Part shown: piece by piece, positions 21,201-33,077 of the stretch
Numbering within the stretch: position 1 is the first letter of the stretch
Layout of the letters: each line of letters opens with the position of its first letter
Assembly (NCBI RefSeq): GCF_022376445.1
Contig: NW_025955113.1
Span: 34,393 to 98,392, forward strand
Direction: 5' to 3'
DNA length: 64,000 nucleotides
DNA from: Fomitopsis serialis
Taxonomy: Eukaryota; Basidiomycota; Agaricomycetes; Polyporales; Fomitopsidaceae
The notes under the pieces: generated by a model
The model's input: only the letters and a program-made list of their open reading frames with translations
What the model was told of the DNA's origin: nothing
Databases searched by the model: none
Made by a program: the position numbers and the translations under genes

Positions 21201-22520
21201 TGCAGTCGCCGTGGTGACATGAAACGCGATGCGCACGCCGAGCGCGAGCGCGCCGGGCGAATGCCCAGCACGCAGACACGGCCGACGAACGCGCATGGAG
21301 CCAGTGGACAGGCGGGCGAGCTGGTGCGCAGGTGGGCACACGTGGACGGGCAATCGGATGTGCAAGCAAGTGGATGGGCGGGAGAGAGAGCGGGCGGGCG
21401 GGAGAGCGGGCGGGCGGGAGAGCGGGCGGGCGGCAGGCGACAGCGCACACGTCCACCGCCGCCCGTGAGCGTGGTGGCCGAACACCCAGTGCACGCAGAC
21501 GCGGCCGACGAACGCGAACGCAGGCATGCGAGCGGGCAGACAAGTGGGCCACGACATGCACAGCGAGGGCGAGAGCGAGGGGCTGGCGGGCGTGACGTGC
21601 AGCAACACAAACTTCAACAGTACAGGCACAAGACGCACAACGACCACGAGCATGCAGGGCCAATGCCCTGCGTGCAGACACAGCCGACGAACGGATGGTG
21701 TGCGCGAGAGCTAAAGAAGGGCATCGGGGAAAGGTGAGTGCAGACGCACGCGAGCGAGCGCGCTGACTGCAGTCACAGGGCGCGGCGACGTGAAGCACGG
21801 CGGGTGACGGCGCGCACGTCAGAGCGCACCGGGCGAATGCACGTCACGCAAACACGACCGATGAACGGACCACCCGCCGCGTGTGAGCGAAGAACGCGCA
21901 AGGGCGAGTAGACGGTGGGCGCACGGCAACACCACCAACCACTAGCGCGCAGGGCAGAGGTCCCCTGTGCATGCGCGGCCGATGAGCGGACCACAGGTGC
22001 GAGCATAGCGGCGAGCAGGAGGAGAATGGGTGGAGGGTGAGTGCGGAACCGAGTGGGTGTGGACGCGAGCGAGCGGATGGTGGGCAGACCCCACGCGCTG
22101 AGCAAAAGACCAGCAACGGCGACGTTGTTGGGCAGGCCGGCGCACGCGCAGCACACCGACCGCGAGCATGGAGGGCGAATGCCCAGTACGCAGACACGGC
22201 CGATGAACGCGCACGCAGGCAGACGAGTGGACGGGCGAGCGGGCACACGACCGGACGATGACACACGCATGGCGACCGCGAACTCGCAGGGCGAGCACGC
22301 AAGCCCCGCCGACGAAGGGACTGCGCGAGCGTGAGCGAATGGCAGGGTCGGGGCATGCGCAATGCGCCGACTGCGAACGCACAGGGTGCCCCGCATGCCA
22401 ACACAGCCGACGAGGGCGCCGTGGGTACAGCGAGCAGGCGGGAGTGCGTGAGGATGGCGCGTGAGGGGCGAAGACGGAGGACGGGGAGGACGGCGGGTGC
22501 AGGCAACAAGCCCAAACCCG
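21200..22520. repeat. GC-rich degenerate satellite
   Basis: About eight copies of a core reading GGGCGAATGCCC then CACGCAGACACGGCCGACGA recur at about 21255, 21478, 21655, 21829, 21967, 22166, 22300 and 22385, spaced about 85-220 bp. GGGCGAATGCCC is itself an inverted repeat. Long open frames occur in several phases on both strands, as expected of GC-rich, stop-poor DNA; they show no conserved protein. Confidence 0.75.
21375..21433 (+). repeat. G-quadruplex-prone GGGC/GGGAGAGC tract
   Basis: Many GGG runs separated by one to five bases (GGGCGGGAGAGCGGGCGGG and continuing). This satisfies the usual G3-N1-7 pattern several times over, inside the GC-rich satellite. Confidence 0.7.
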
Positions 22521-23519
22521 CGCAGATACTGCCGAGGTAAGTCAACCAGCGGTCCACTGTCGACACCGGCGGTGAACCCGGGCAGGGTATGGATGCGTAG
22601 GTCGCGGGTCGCGGGTGCGGTATGCGCCCTGCGCTCCCGCGGTGCTACCCGTGCCCATCCTGGCCCCGTTCACTAGCACTAGCCATAGTTTGGATAAAAG
22701 ACGACTTGATCGTAAACGTGCTATGGAATCCGTACTTACATCAATGTTGACTAAACTATTGCAAGCAGAAAAATGCTCGATGAGGCCACGAAGCCGACTC
22801 CCGAAGGGAGGTGGCTGAGTGGCCTTTGCGTACAACGTATACGTCTTCGCGCACAGCAGTACTGGCATATGACTGTTGTGTAGTATAGCTTTGAAGCTGA
22901 CTCCCGTGCGGCCGAAGGAGGCGGCTGACTTGGAGTGGCCTTCGTACCTCTTCAACGCGCATAGCACTACTGGCATGCAATCATTGATAACCTCCAGTCC
23001 GTAGCGGAGCACGGGTTTCCGCTAGTATTTATACATTGCTAGAACAGTGTGGTACACGGGTCATTTTACGATAGTCAGCAAAGACATGGCAGTAACACTA
23101 AACTCTAGGGGAGCTTTGGAAGGAAGTGAAGATGGGCAACCGCTCCGTGAGGGTACACTCACACAGATTGGTGTTAAGAATCCGTCAAACCTTCCGGACA
23201 ACACCAACACACAGAACGCTTCAGCGTCCGGAGTCTTCGTGCAACGAGCGAGATGCGATAGCCTGAAGAGACAGTGCACCACACATCAAGTCTGATCGGC
23301 GAGCGCAGAAGCATTGATAGGGGACTGTGTGGATGTTGAGGGTCGCCGCAGCCAAAAGCCGGAAGCACCTAAGGGCTAGGGAAGTCCCTTCATGCCTGGA
23401 GGGAGCACTCGCAGTGCCGGTAAGCGCATGGACTCCCGAAAACCCGGCCTATTCACGGCCCTGGTGCTAGGAGTAGCCTGACGGTAGGGGTAGCGCCGGA
23501 TCAGTGGTTTCACTGGGCC
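22521..23519. other. Intergenic stretch with a ~95-bp direct duplication
   Basis: No gene supported. Two related segments lie in tandem at about 22789-22868 and 22889-22980 (see the repeat entry). The rest, up to the stop codon of the minus-strand gene, shows nothing recognisable. Confidence 0.5.
22789..22980 (+). repeat. Two-copy direct repeat, about 95 bp
   Basis: Copies begin GAAGCCGACTCCCG and GAAGCTGACTCCCG and share GAGTGGCCTT, TCTTC-CGCGCA and a terminal ACTACTGGCAT / GTACTGGCAT. They diverge in length by a few bases. Confidence 0.65.
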
Positions 23520-24996
23520 TCAGCAGATGATGCACCCCGAATCGTGCTTCTTGAGACTGGCCTCCAACCTGATATTGAGTGAACCGTCCGGTTGGACGTA
23601 AGGGCCGTCTCTGCATACACAGGAGATGTCATCAGTGGTAGGCCTAGGATCGTGCAGAGATAATAAACGTACGATGAAAGGCAGTCGATGGCGAATGCCT
23701 CTTTGAACGACGCGCTCACTGAGTTCAGGCGGAGAGGCGCCATCAGCTGGTGACCGGACTTAAGACGTAGCCAGTTGGCGTCGTTGCCTTCGGATCGAGT
23801 GGCCGCGCTGTCCTTCGTGCATACTATGAACCCAGAGTCGACCCAAGCAGGTTGACTACCCTCGAGTAGCGAGATCGTAGCAACCCATGCTCCCGGCTTG
23901 GCGCCATGCCGCATTTTGCGGGCATTCTCGGCGGAGGCGACATACACCTGAAGGCCCCAGAGTCTACCTGCAAACAGAATCAGTCAACACAGACGCAATG
24001 TACGATCATAGTAGCGGGCTCACCTCGGGCAATGAATTCGAGGCCAACGTGCTTGAGCACGCGCATACGCTTCTGGAACATGAGGATGCGGAAGTGGCCG
24101 ACGAACATGTCGTTCTCTCCGGGGAGCTCCTCCACGAAGACCTCATCTTCGGGCACCGCGCCGCTGAAGAGCACCTCGGCAGCACCAAAGAGCGGCGTCA
24201 TGGCGCGCGAGCGCCGGATCCACTGGAACAGCTCTTGGTCAGGATTCTCGAGGCACGCGAGTCGTATGTCGGCGAGTGCGGTTTCGGTGAGAGGAGCAGC
24301 GCACGAGAGGAATGTGGCAAGCAGCTCATGCGTGAAGGTAGTCTGCGGACCAGGGCCGCACTTGACCACCGCCCAGTAGATCGGGGTGTGGCCCTCGATA
24401 GAGGGCTCCTGCAGCAAGGCGGCCAGCGACAGGCCATACACCCGACACGCGTCGGTGCACCCTTTCAGGACGAACTCTACGGATTGCTCCACTGCGAATT
24501 GTCTCGTTAGCAGATCGCGGAGGAAGCTGGACATGATCTCCGAGGCATCTAGCGTCACTGAGGTCACGCCGTTGGCCGACTTGACCGACCCGCGTTTGTC
24601 GCTCTTGTCGAACAATGGTGCGGACGAGAGACGGATCGTGCTGTAGGGACGGGAGATCCGGTGGTCACCCTCTCGGTTTGCAGACGAAGGCAGACTGAGT
24701 TCGCTGCGTGCGGGCCGGCTGGACAGTCGCTGCGGTGACGACGGTGTTACATCGCCTTCGGAAGAGCGCTGTCTGAGCGAAGGCCGGGAAACCGGAGGGG
24801 ACAGAGAGGGAGGGGATGTTGTGTCCTCGTTGACGACGCCGACGTCAGTGGCAGTAGGCTCCACAGAGACATAGTCGACGTTCGGAGAGTACGGGTTGTA
24901 GGACGTAGATGCGGTCGGTTCATACGCTGGAGGGGCGTCTTCGATCGGGACCGAGGGCAGGTCCTTGCTGAGGTGTTTGACGTTGATCAGGAGCAT
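23520..24996 (-). CDS. Unnamed basidiomycete family, PPAY motif and C-terminal CIIC (paralogue A)
   Basis: Three exons (24024-24996, 23673-23967, 23520-23610), 452 residues. I do not recognise a named family. The N-terminus has EDAPPAYEP, a PPxY motif of the kind bound by WW domains, then a long Ser/Pro-rich disordered stretch. From about residue 165 a folded region has EFVLKGCTDACRVYGLSLA, an ankyrin-like IEGHTPIYWAVVK, a helical part and a beta-rich part with HVGLEFIARGRLWGLQVYV and PGAWVATISLLEGS. The last exon gives DGSLNIRLEASLKK and ends GCIIC, a possible CaaX-type prenylation site. The neighbour at 25950-27290 shares intron phases, a last exon of 91 nt and the same ending, so the two are tandem duplicates. 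Membrane attachment and ubiquitin-ligase recruitment are inferences from motifs only. Confidence 0.8.
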
Positions 24997-25949
24997 TGCG
25001 GACGCACTGCTGGTGCGTATGGAGGACTTGGACTGGGACTGCGGCTGAAGGACTGCAGGTCAGTCCTGGATCCATGCGTGCTGAATCGTGCATATGTATG
25101 TATGCCATACGATGTCTGAGGCCGGCATAGCTGCGCACAGCCTTCATCAGCATGCTGTCAGCCACTAGCTGGTCAGCAGGATAAGCTTGAGTGAACATAG
25201 ACGCGGGATAGACGTACCTGGGTGATGCCACGCACGCTTCTACGTGTGCATGTCTATCGAGGCAGTGCAGATCGCAGTTCGATAGCAGTGCGAATCGTAT
25301 AAATTAGTGGTCATTGCTACATATCATCACCCGGAAGCGACGCCATCCATATGTACCGACGTCCAATAGACCCGTTGTCCGCATGAACGTCCAGCGCTTG
25401 GAAGAACGAGGAAGGCGGAAGGAGGCGGCGAGCACTATCCGGGTGTAAGTACCTGCTCGAGAATGCGCAGCGTACCTTCCTGAACTGGTAACCGGAACCT
25501 GGCGCACTTTCTCGATATGACTCTGAGTCTCCCATACGTCCATTTGATGTCATGCATGCGCAGTCATCAATGTCGTACCAGCACGTCACTCGTGCTGAAA
25601 CCCTCCAGAACGTCAATGTAAGCAGATGTGAGCAATAACCTTGACAGAGGACACACCGATGTATGCAAACCGGCGCAGCGACGGTGAAAGCTCAAATTGT
25701 TCACATGACAGGCGAAGACTGCGGAACAATGATGTTGTAAGCGCGTCCCGACGTCCTACTCGTACACATACACGCCGAAAAGTCCCAGATGAAGAAGTCT
25801 ATGGTACAGGTATGAACACAACTGAAAAGAAAACGGAATGTCAGGACACGGCGACTGATTATGCAGGGGGGAAGGCCTCACCATAATCCTAAGAGAGCGC
25901 GACGAAGAGGTCCGGAAAGAGGTGACAGGAGAATACAAAGGAAGGGCAT
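24997..25949. other. Spacer between the two PPAY paralogues
   Basis: About 950 bp carrying the promoter of paralogue A and the 3' flank of paralogue B. No gene or repeat is supported. Confidence 0.5.
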
Positions 25950-27290
25950 CTAACATATGACGCATTCTAGCCCAGGCTTGCCCAAACGCGCCTCTAGCGT
26001 AGCGTCCAACGAGCCGTCACTGCCGATGTACGGACTTCCACTGCGACTCTATCAACACCAAGCTCCCACTCAGTCATGATGATTCACACTCACTCGTACT
26101 GCAGACGGTCGGCGAAGGAGTTCTTCTTGAAGGATGCAGCAATGAAGTTCTCGTATGTGTCCGGCGCCAGGTCCTCCGCGCTCTTGAGCCGCACCTCGAT
26201 CGGCGGCCTGCGCTCCGGGACCCTCGCGCTTCGCAGGGGCGACTGCCCTGGCTGGCTCGAGGAAGCAGCGTCAGAGGAGTGTGTGGACACGTCCTGGATG
26301 ACCAGACGCGAGTCGATCGCGGTGGGCGCGCTGTGCTCGAGCAGTGAAAGCGTGACGACCCAACTGCCAGGCTCTGCAATCGGGCGGAGCTTGTAGTTGT
26401 CCGCGGAGGCGATGAGGAATCTGAACGACCACAGCCTGCCTGTTTAGGTTGTGAGGACGGCTGTGGCAGGGGCATGGCGCGGTATACTCACCTCGCGCGA
26501 TGAACTCCAGGCTGATGTGCTTCGAGACCCGCAGGCGCTGCTGGAACATCGGGATGCGGAAGCGCACGGCGAACGCATCCTCCGACGCGATGTCCTCCAC
26601 GTAGATCTCGTCGCGTGCGCACGACGGGCTGAGCAGCATGTCGTCCTTCCCGCTCAAGGGCGCGAACGAGGGCGACTGCCGCAGCTGTTGGAAGAGGGCC
26701 TGGTCCGCCTTCTGCAGGCATGCGAGGCGGATCTCAGAGAGGGCAATGGGTGAGAGCGGCGCGCCGAACGTGAGGAAGGCCCCAAGGACGTCTGTCGGCG
26801 AGTCGGTACTCAGCTCGATGCCCTTGGGTCGTTTGATGACCGCCCAGTACAGAGCAGAGTGACCCTCGATGCAGCGGTCCTGGAGGATAGACGAGAGCAA
26901 GAGACGGTAGGCACGGCACACATCATCGCAGCTGGATAGAATGGATCGCGCAGGAGGCCCAGTATCCCCTCGCTTGATGAGCTCCCTTATGAGCCCGAGT
27001 ACAGTCGCCCTAACCTCTGCTGCTGCGCGAGTACGTGCGGGGGAAGGTATCCACGCCCATATTCCTTCCGCACCCTTACTGGGCGACGTGGGCGACTTCG
27101 ACGAGACTGCCGAGGCCGGGGAAGTCGCCAGAAACGTGGAGGCGGATGGCGTACCAGGACATAAGGCTGACTCTGCCTTCTCGTTCTTCACAGCCGGGGC
27201 GTCCGCCTGTGGTGGCAGGTCGTCGTACGCTGGAGGAGCATCGGGCGGCAGCTCGTCGTCGATCAAGGAAGGGGGGGAGGGGAGGATCAT
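25950..27290 (-). CDS. Unnamed basidiomycete family, PPAY motif and C-terminal CVIC (paralogue B)
   Basis: Three exons (26492-27290, 26100-26439, 25950-26040), 409 residues. Same plan as paralogue A: PDAPPAYDD near the N-terminus, a Ser/Thr/Pro-rich linker, then SSCDDVCRAYRLLLSSILQ, the ankyrin-like IEGHSALYWAVIK, LSEIRLACLQKADQALFQQL, and HISLEFIARGRLWSFRFLI leading into PGSWVVTLSLLEHS. The last exon (91 nt, entered in phase 2) encodes SDGSLDATLEARLGK and ends ECVIC. Without that exon the frame would run to a stop a few codons after the donor, so the last intron is easy to miss. The conserved ending between diverged paralogues supports it. Function unknown. Confidence 0.8.
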
Positions 27291-28338
27291 GGTACGCCTT
27301 GGCCGTACGTGTTCGGCGCGGAGAGGTAAGTACCTGACGAGAGGAGTACGTGGCGGTCAAATGAACAGACTAGTACACGCTGCGCAACACAAGGTCACTT
27401 ACGGAAAGGGGCTGCGGTCAAGCAATCGCAGATAGACGCGGCTCCGAGGGCTGTGCGGGAGTCATCCGTCCCCATGCTTCAGCTTCTACAGCTTCAGCCT
27501 CAGTTGTCGATATGATCGTGTAGTTGGTCCTACGGGCTGTGTTTCCGGACAGTAGTAAGTAGCCAGCGGAGAGGAATAGACCAATGCACGCACGTAAGTA
27601 CCCCATATTATTCACTTGCGGTCGTCCTATCATCAGATGCACACGCACTCGCGGGGACATGGTCGACCAGGGAAATCAGTGTAAGAGCCCGTTTGCGAGA
27701 GTAATGCGTTGTTGCTCGACGTTAGAGCATGAGGTCGAGAGTACAGGGTCGGAAGTCGCATGCATCACAGTTGATAATAGTAAACATTACTGTGAAGTAT
27801 CGTAACCTGGTAAGTAACCTTCTCTTATACCACCTCTTGTGCCGTCATCGATTCATCCCTCAATTAAGTTCTTTTCACTGACAAGCTACAAATCAAGCTC
27901 GTTGCCCCCGTGTCGATACCGGTATGACACGAAGTTTCTAAGTAACATGCGAAGCCGACCTCGTTCAAATACCCCAACTTGAACCGGGCCGATCCCAAAC
28001 AGCCTAATCCAGCCTCCATGCACGAACTCGTAAGCAGGCACTTGGAGATGTAGATATCCGGGTTCGGAATAGTATGTTGATCCATGATCATCCATCAGGT
28101 AAGGAAACATCGCGGTGTCCGTGCGCAGGGGTAGATAGGGATGCGATATCTGAGTATCTGAGGCGGACGTTGTGCGGTTTGCAGCAACTTGAAGCTCTAG
28201 GGACGGATCCGGTGACGTGCACAGTCAGTGAAGCCTAAGGAAGATCGTGAGCATATGTTCCAATCCGATCGTTCAGCCACGGAACGAATGCCAATTGTGA
28301 CGGGCAGAAATATTACTCACCTGGGTTCCATCGTTGAT
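27291..28338. other. Intergenic stretch with an unassigned short frame
   Basis: A minus-strand frame at about 27895-28210 (with DDHGSTYYSEPGYLHLQVP and GGWIRLFGIGPVQVGVF) has protein-like composition but no start that fits and no known family. It may be an exon or remnant of a lost gene. Nothing else is supported. Confidence 0.35.
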
Positions 28339-29430
28339 TTATGACATCCAGCCACGGACCTCGACACCCATGACCTTCGGGAGTCGTCGCCATACTTCTT
28401 CTTGCTCGCCAATAGCTCTCCCTTGTACCATTTCATAGCAGCAACCACAGAGCGACTTGCAGGATTGGCTTGTCAGGATGTATGGTACCCAATCACCAAG
28501 ACTTGAGCAAATATCCAAACCAGCCTGGTGATTCACCAGACGTTGGAAAAGACCCAGGATATGCGCAGTGCAGGACTCCTGAGATAGACATGAGATATGG
28601 GCGACAGGGGTGAATATCCGGGCAGCAGAGACCACGTTGTCGTAGGCGAGTGTCTTCCGCGCTTCGAGACACTTCATGACGTCCTCTGGTGCGAGCCGCT
28701 CAACCGTGCCGTTCTCTTGCATGACCCCGTTCATGATGTCCTGGATTTCGAGTTGGCAGCACATATATAGGGCTACGGGAAGCATGCTTGTTGTCTCCGT
28801 AAGACGAGCGATGTTCATCGCGGCGACTGCATCCTTCCGGTCGAAGGTCATGAGGTGTGTGTGCATGTTTTCATCAGCTCTAATCCAGATGTACAGATTG
28901 TCGCTGAAGCAGGACTGCACGCGACACAGAGCGTCGTCTAGCATATCCTTGATTCCATACTTGTGAGCGAGGCGAGCAAGAGCTACAACCGTAGTACATG
29001 GGAGCGTTTCGTTGTGTCGATTGTATCTGCCGCGGCGTTCGTCAGAAACCATGGCTCTTCACAGTGGGTCACAGAAGCAGAAGTCAGAAATGCGAACGCA
29101 CTTCTTGTCCACGAAGAGGTCGCGCAGAAAGTGACGCAATTCGTCTGGATGGTCCGTAAGATGTATGACCGGGCAGCCATCGAGTTGTTCCACAGACTCC
29201 GGCTGCGGGACAGAAAACATGTCGGCGAAGATTTCAGAGTGCAATGCCAGAAGCCCTCGGTAGACGCGAAAGGCAACACCGCCAGCCAGCAATATGATGT
29301 TCCCGTCATCGAACCAAACAACTTGATCCCGCTTGATATCTTCCGATGTTGGTCTGGGTGTGTCTCCGTCCTCCGACGCGTCTGCGCGCGCGCGTTTCAA
29401 CCGCGGACCGCAAGCGCTCTCTTGCAGCAT
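28339..29430 (-). CDS. BTB/POZ domain protein (copy 2)
   Basis: Exons 29102-29430 and 28339-29026 with one intron in the family position (phase 2). The start at 29430 (MLQESACGPRLKRARAD) gives a basic, acid-mixed leader similar in length to copy 1; an in-frame ATG lies at 29493. The BTB core reads VVWFDDGNIILLAGGVAFRV, YRGLLALHSEIFADMFSVPQ and DGCPVIHLTDHPDELRHFL. The C-terminal half has RLAHKYGIKDMLDDALCRV, LTETTSMLPVALYMCCQL and a Cys-rich CKSLCGCCYEM. No lesions. It is more diverged than copies 1 and 3. A role as a protein-interaction adaptor is likely; the partner is unknown. Confidence 0.87.
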
Positions 29431-29945
29431 GAAGGTACCGGGAAGGTATGATGACCTCGCCTGGTGTATTAGTTTGGACTCTTCAAAGTCCAAATATCAT
29501 GATGTGAGAGTCTTACTTACTATACTTTTAGACCAATCCCGATCTCAAGCTTGCGAGCACAATAGTCTCCGTTGCTGACCAAAATACGAGCACAAGTGTT
29601 CGAATTCGCGATGCTCAGTTTGGTAAGTGGGTCAATGAGTACGACTTTACCACGATCTCGTGATGCGATGTATTCGGCTACACGGACCAGACTCAAGTCA
29701 CTGACACTCAACGCCTTGGACGCGTCGGGTTGAACTTCGTTCGTCAGTGATTCCTTGGGTCTGCGTGTTGATCAGTCTGAAGGTGACTCGTTCGTCGAGG
29801 TCAGTGATAATCCATTATCAAGCTGGAATCCTCATGCTTATTCCAGTAATTGACGCATGCATTGAAGTAGTGTCTCGGCGCTGGCCTGTACGTTGGACGG
29901 CATACCTACACTAATTCCCAGCGGGGAAGCATTCATTGAAGTTCC
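29431..29945. other. Spacer between BTB copy 2 and the F-box gene
   Basis: Holds the two divergent promoters. A minus-strand frame (29520-29780, with VRVAEYIASRDRGKVVLIDP) has coding-like composition but no start, partner exons or family that I can name. Confidence 0.35.
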
Positions 29946-31635
29946 ATGGTGCATCGGGCCCTTACCATTCCGGAGCTCATTCACTTGATAGTCAATAACG
30001 TGCCACTGGGCGACGACGGCTGGCCGAGTTCTGACTGGCGGAGTCCTGACCTACCGACACTCCAGGCGTTGGCGCTCACATGCCGCGCTTTCCATGAACC
30101 TGCCCTGGACGTTCTATGGTCTCTTCAGGAGGGCTTGAGCCATCTTGTCGAATGTTTGCCGACAGACTTGTGGACGATATTAGATGATCGTCATGGGACT
30201 CTAGTGAGTCGGTGGTTATTCTGCATCTTCGAAGACTGACTGAGCTCCCGTTTGTATCCAGACGCTCAACGAGCCAACGAGGCCCACGACACATCAGGAC
30301 TGGGAACGCCTGGAGTTCTATGCTCGGCGTGTGCGGTCATTACGGTATGGCCCACGGAAGTCTCCACTCGATCCATACCTGAGGATGTCTCGTGTTCTCT
30401 CGGGGAAGCTCTTTCGCTGGCTTTTATCGTCGAGCCCTTCCCACCACTTGCTTCCCAGACTGCGATTCCTCGAGTGGTATGGCTCGGACATCCCGTTCGA
30501 TTATGTCGACTCCGCACATATGCTCTTCGGTCCACAGCTCTATATGCTGGACATTGGGTCGTGTCCTCAGATGTTGGTGCACCTTCATCGACGTTCACCC
30601 GACATTCAGGACCTCCATATTCATCCGGACGGAAACGGAGGCCCAGACTCGGACCATCAACCTATTCCTCGCGATATCCTTACTTCGTTGACACCCCTTA
30701 GGTCTCTCACTTTGGAGTCGTTCTCACCTTTCGACGTCGACGTCCTCGCTGGATTATCGACACTACCGCACCTCACGGAGGTGAAAATTGTGATTGCGAC
30801 GATCACGCGGCAAGACAAACGCAGTCTCTTGGAGACGGACTATCCCGCTGCCCAGAGCCTCGAGTTCCGTGCTCTGAAGAGTATCACTCTGGTGCTCTCG
30901 TTCATGACAGAGCTCAGTACGATCCTATCGGTCTGTCGCTTCCCCCGACTGCGGCGACTAAACCTGACATCGTTTTGGGGCTCCGAACCACACGCATTCG
31001 ATGAAATGCTTCAAGTGATCCATGACTGCTGTTCTCATGGTGTGCTGGAGACGATCCAGATACACACCGTGCCTGGTCAACTCACACATCTCGAGGAGGG
31101 AATACAAGTTATCACCGCGACGTCTTTGAGTCGCCTATGCGCTTTCCGTCGTATGTGCAAGATCTGGCTTCTCACGGAGATGTACATCGCCCTCGACGAT
31201 TATCTCCTCGAGGAGATGGCCATGGCATGGCCCTGTTTGGAGTCCCTGCGGTTCCAGAGCATGGCCGAGGATTCCTGGTTAATCCAGAACGCGGCGACAC
31301 TGGAGGGTTTAGTGCCACTCGCCAGGTACTGCCCCTCGCTGAAGTCGCTCACGATCGACGTGGATCCATCCGACACCTTCATCTCGCCTCACGCGGAACC
31401 GGGTGGGGGTCATTGCAATCGAGTCCTCCGATCCATCGACTTCAAGCAGCCATTTGCAACGGATATATATAACGTCGCTGAAATTGGGGCGTTCTTATAT
31501 GCAATTTTTCCGAACCTTCAGGCGATCAACGAGTACGACAGCACAATGACAAGCGATTGTTGGAGGCTGGTGGAGAACACGGTCCATGTATTGCGGAAAG
31601 TTTCACAGTGGCCAAGGAATGCTGGTGAGTCGTAG
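29946..31635 (+). CDS. F-box/leucine-rich-repeat-like protein
   Basis: Exons 29946-30203 and 30262-31635, 543 residues. The N-terminal F-box is typical of Agaricomycetes: ALTIPELIHLIVNNVP, then LPTLQALALTCRAFHEPALD and VLWSLQEGLSHLVECLP. The remainder has irregular leucine-rich blocks (LRSLTLESFSPF, LPHLTEVKIV, FPRLRRLNLTSFW, WPCLESLRF, CPSLKSLTIDV). Such proteins join Skp1 through the F-box and select substrates for SCF ubiquitin ligases through the repeats. It sits inside the BTB cluster on the opposite strand. The substrate is unknown. Confidence 0.88.
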
Positions 31636-31917
31636 AAGACTGGAGATGTACATATACCCGTGGTCGTAGTGCAGTAAGAATGCCGGTGCTACTCAGAGCC
31701 TCCATTATGACAATAAGTACAATAATTGCAACCAGTCTTCATTGAACTTTGCGGGATGTACGTGATCACAGGCGAAGACATTGAGTGCCAGACAGTCGCA
31801 GTCAGATGGATTAATTCATCTTCAAACTGCCTGTGACAATCCCGGCGCTGGGCATAGACTAAGTACAGCCTCACAAGCCGTGTCTTGGAAATGTACTTAC
31901 GTAGATCTGCATTGCAT
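31636..31917. other. Short spacer, nothing recognised
   Basis: 3' ends of the F-box gene and a BTB pseudogene face each other here. No motif or repeat is seen. Confidence 0.5.
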
Positions 31918-32890
31918 TCATTCTTCCGGCCACCCTTCCGGCCTCTCTAGACCCAGCAGCTGTGGAAGCTGAACCCAAGCCTTTGTGCGCAGCTGCCGCT
32001 CAGCCTCCCGAAGGGCTTCCGCGCACCTGTAACACAGGTGGTCCTCTTGTTGTAAGTCGGCAATATACCAGTGAGGTGCTGTATCCAGGACCTGGTGTAG
32101 GATATATGGCGAGGTACCGATATCGCGTATGATACGTATACTTTGTTGGCATTTGTCCGCGCCGCATTGCGATGATGGGTCGAAAATCTTCAAGGTATTG
32201 GAGATCGCCTTCTGCAGTATTGCTTGGCGGGCATTGACGCACTTCACAATGTCCGGTGGACACAGACACTCGAGTGACCCATCGATCCGAGGGGCGCCAT
32301 GGAGGAGGGTTTCCGCGTCGAGGGTGCAGCAAGAATACAGAGCGACGGGAAGCATAGAGTCGGTTCCGGTGAGTCGCGCGATGTTAACAGCAGCAATCGC
32401 ATCGGTGTCGCGCTACTTCAAGATGTTACTGCCGCCATGTCGTGATGCTTCCCAGGCTGTCCGCTCGGTGCAGAGACATAACTGCATTCTCTTCAGCGGA
32501 CGTCGCGTGTAATCGTATTTGATGCTTGTGAGATAGTCGGAATGGGGCAGCGACAACGCGAAATCGAAGCGTTCGTCAGGGCAGTAGACACTGTCAAGAT
32601 ACCCCGTCAGCATATGCATGTTCACTAGTACATGATATGCCTGACCTTTGTCCGAAAAGCACGCAGACGATGGCGCGGCTTTTCGGAATGGTCCATAAGG
32701 TGGACGACACGGTATTCATCCATTGTCTCTCCAGACGTCGGCTGAGGGATCGTGAACAGGTCGCAAAACACCTCAGAGTTGTGAGCCGGTACTTAGCTCC
32801 CGGTATCCCATAAAGGCACGTACCTGCCTCGCATGATTCCTCGTCGCGTGTGAGCGCAGAGGTCTGCGTTCCTGCACTACAACGTCTATG
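31918..32890 (-). pseudogene. BTB/POZ pseudogene with in-frame stop and lost core
   Basis: The C-terminal half is well kept (DAIAAVNIARLTGTDSMLPVA, CAEALREAERQL, ending GLERPEGWPEE at 31918). A TAG at 32411-32413 interrupts it just before DTDAIAAV. Upstream, AHNSEVFCDLFTIPQPTS, VVHLMDHSEKPRHRL and YCPDERFDFAL match copy 4 but sit in different frames. About 30 residues of the BTB core between DEES and the NSEVF block are gone. Its closest intact relative is 34709-35750. Confidence 0.85.
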
Positions 32891-33077
32891 GTTGCACACG
32901 ACACGGTTGAGAATGGTTCAGCCGCAAGAGGTCGTTGGGTCGCGGTCGGCGTACAATAGGTAAGTTACATCTCATTCTCGACCAGCACAGTGCTACCCAT
33001 GTATGTCGTGGTGTCCTGGGCGTCTCAGGACCATTATGGAGACGCACTTCTACGAGCTGGATCGCGAACTAGAACGA

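Noticed and set aside
21049..22566. Several long overlapping open frames on both strands
   Set aside because: They follow from very high GC and a repeated core; they are Arg/Ala/Pro-rich, lack conserved motifs and occur in all phases.
27895..28110. Short minus-strand frame with protein-like composition downstream of BTB copy 2
   Set aside because: Stops upstream in frame, no partner exons could be joined with good splice sites, no family known.
29520..29711. Short minus-strand frame (VVLIDPLTKLSIANS)
   Set aside because: No start codon in a sensible place, no family; may be a relic but cannot be supported.
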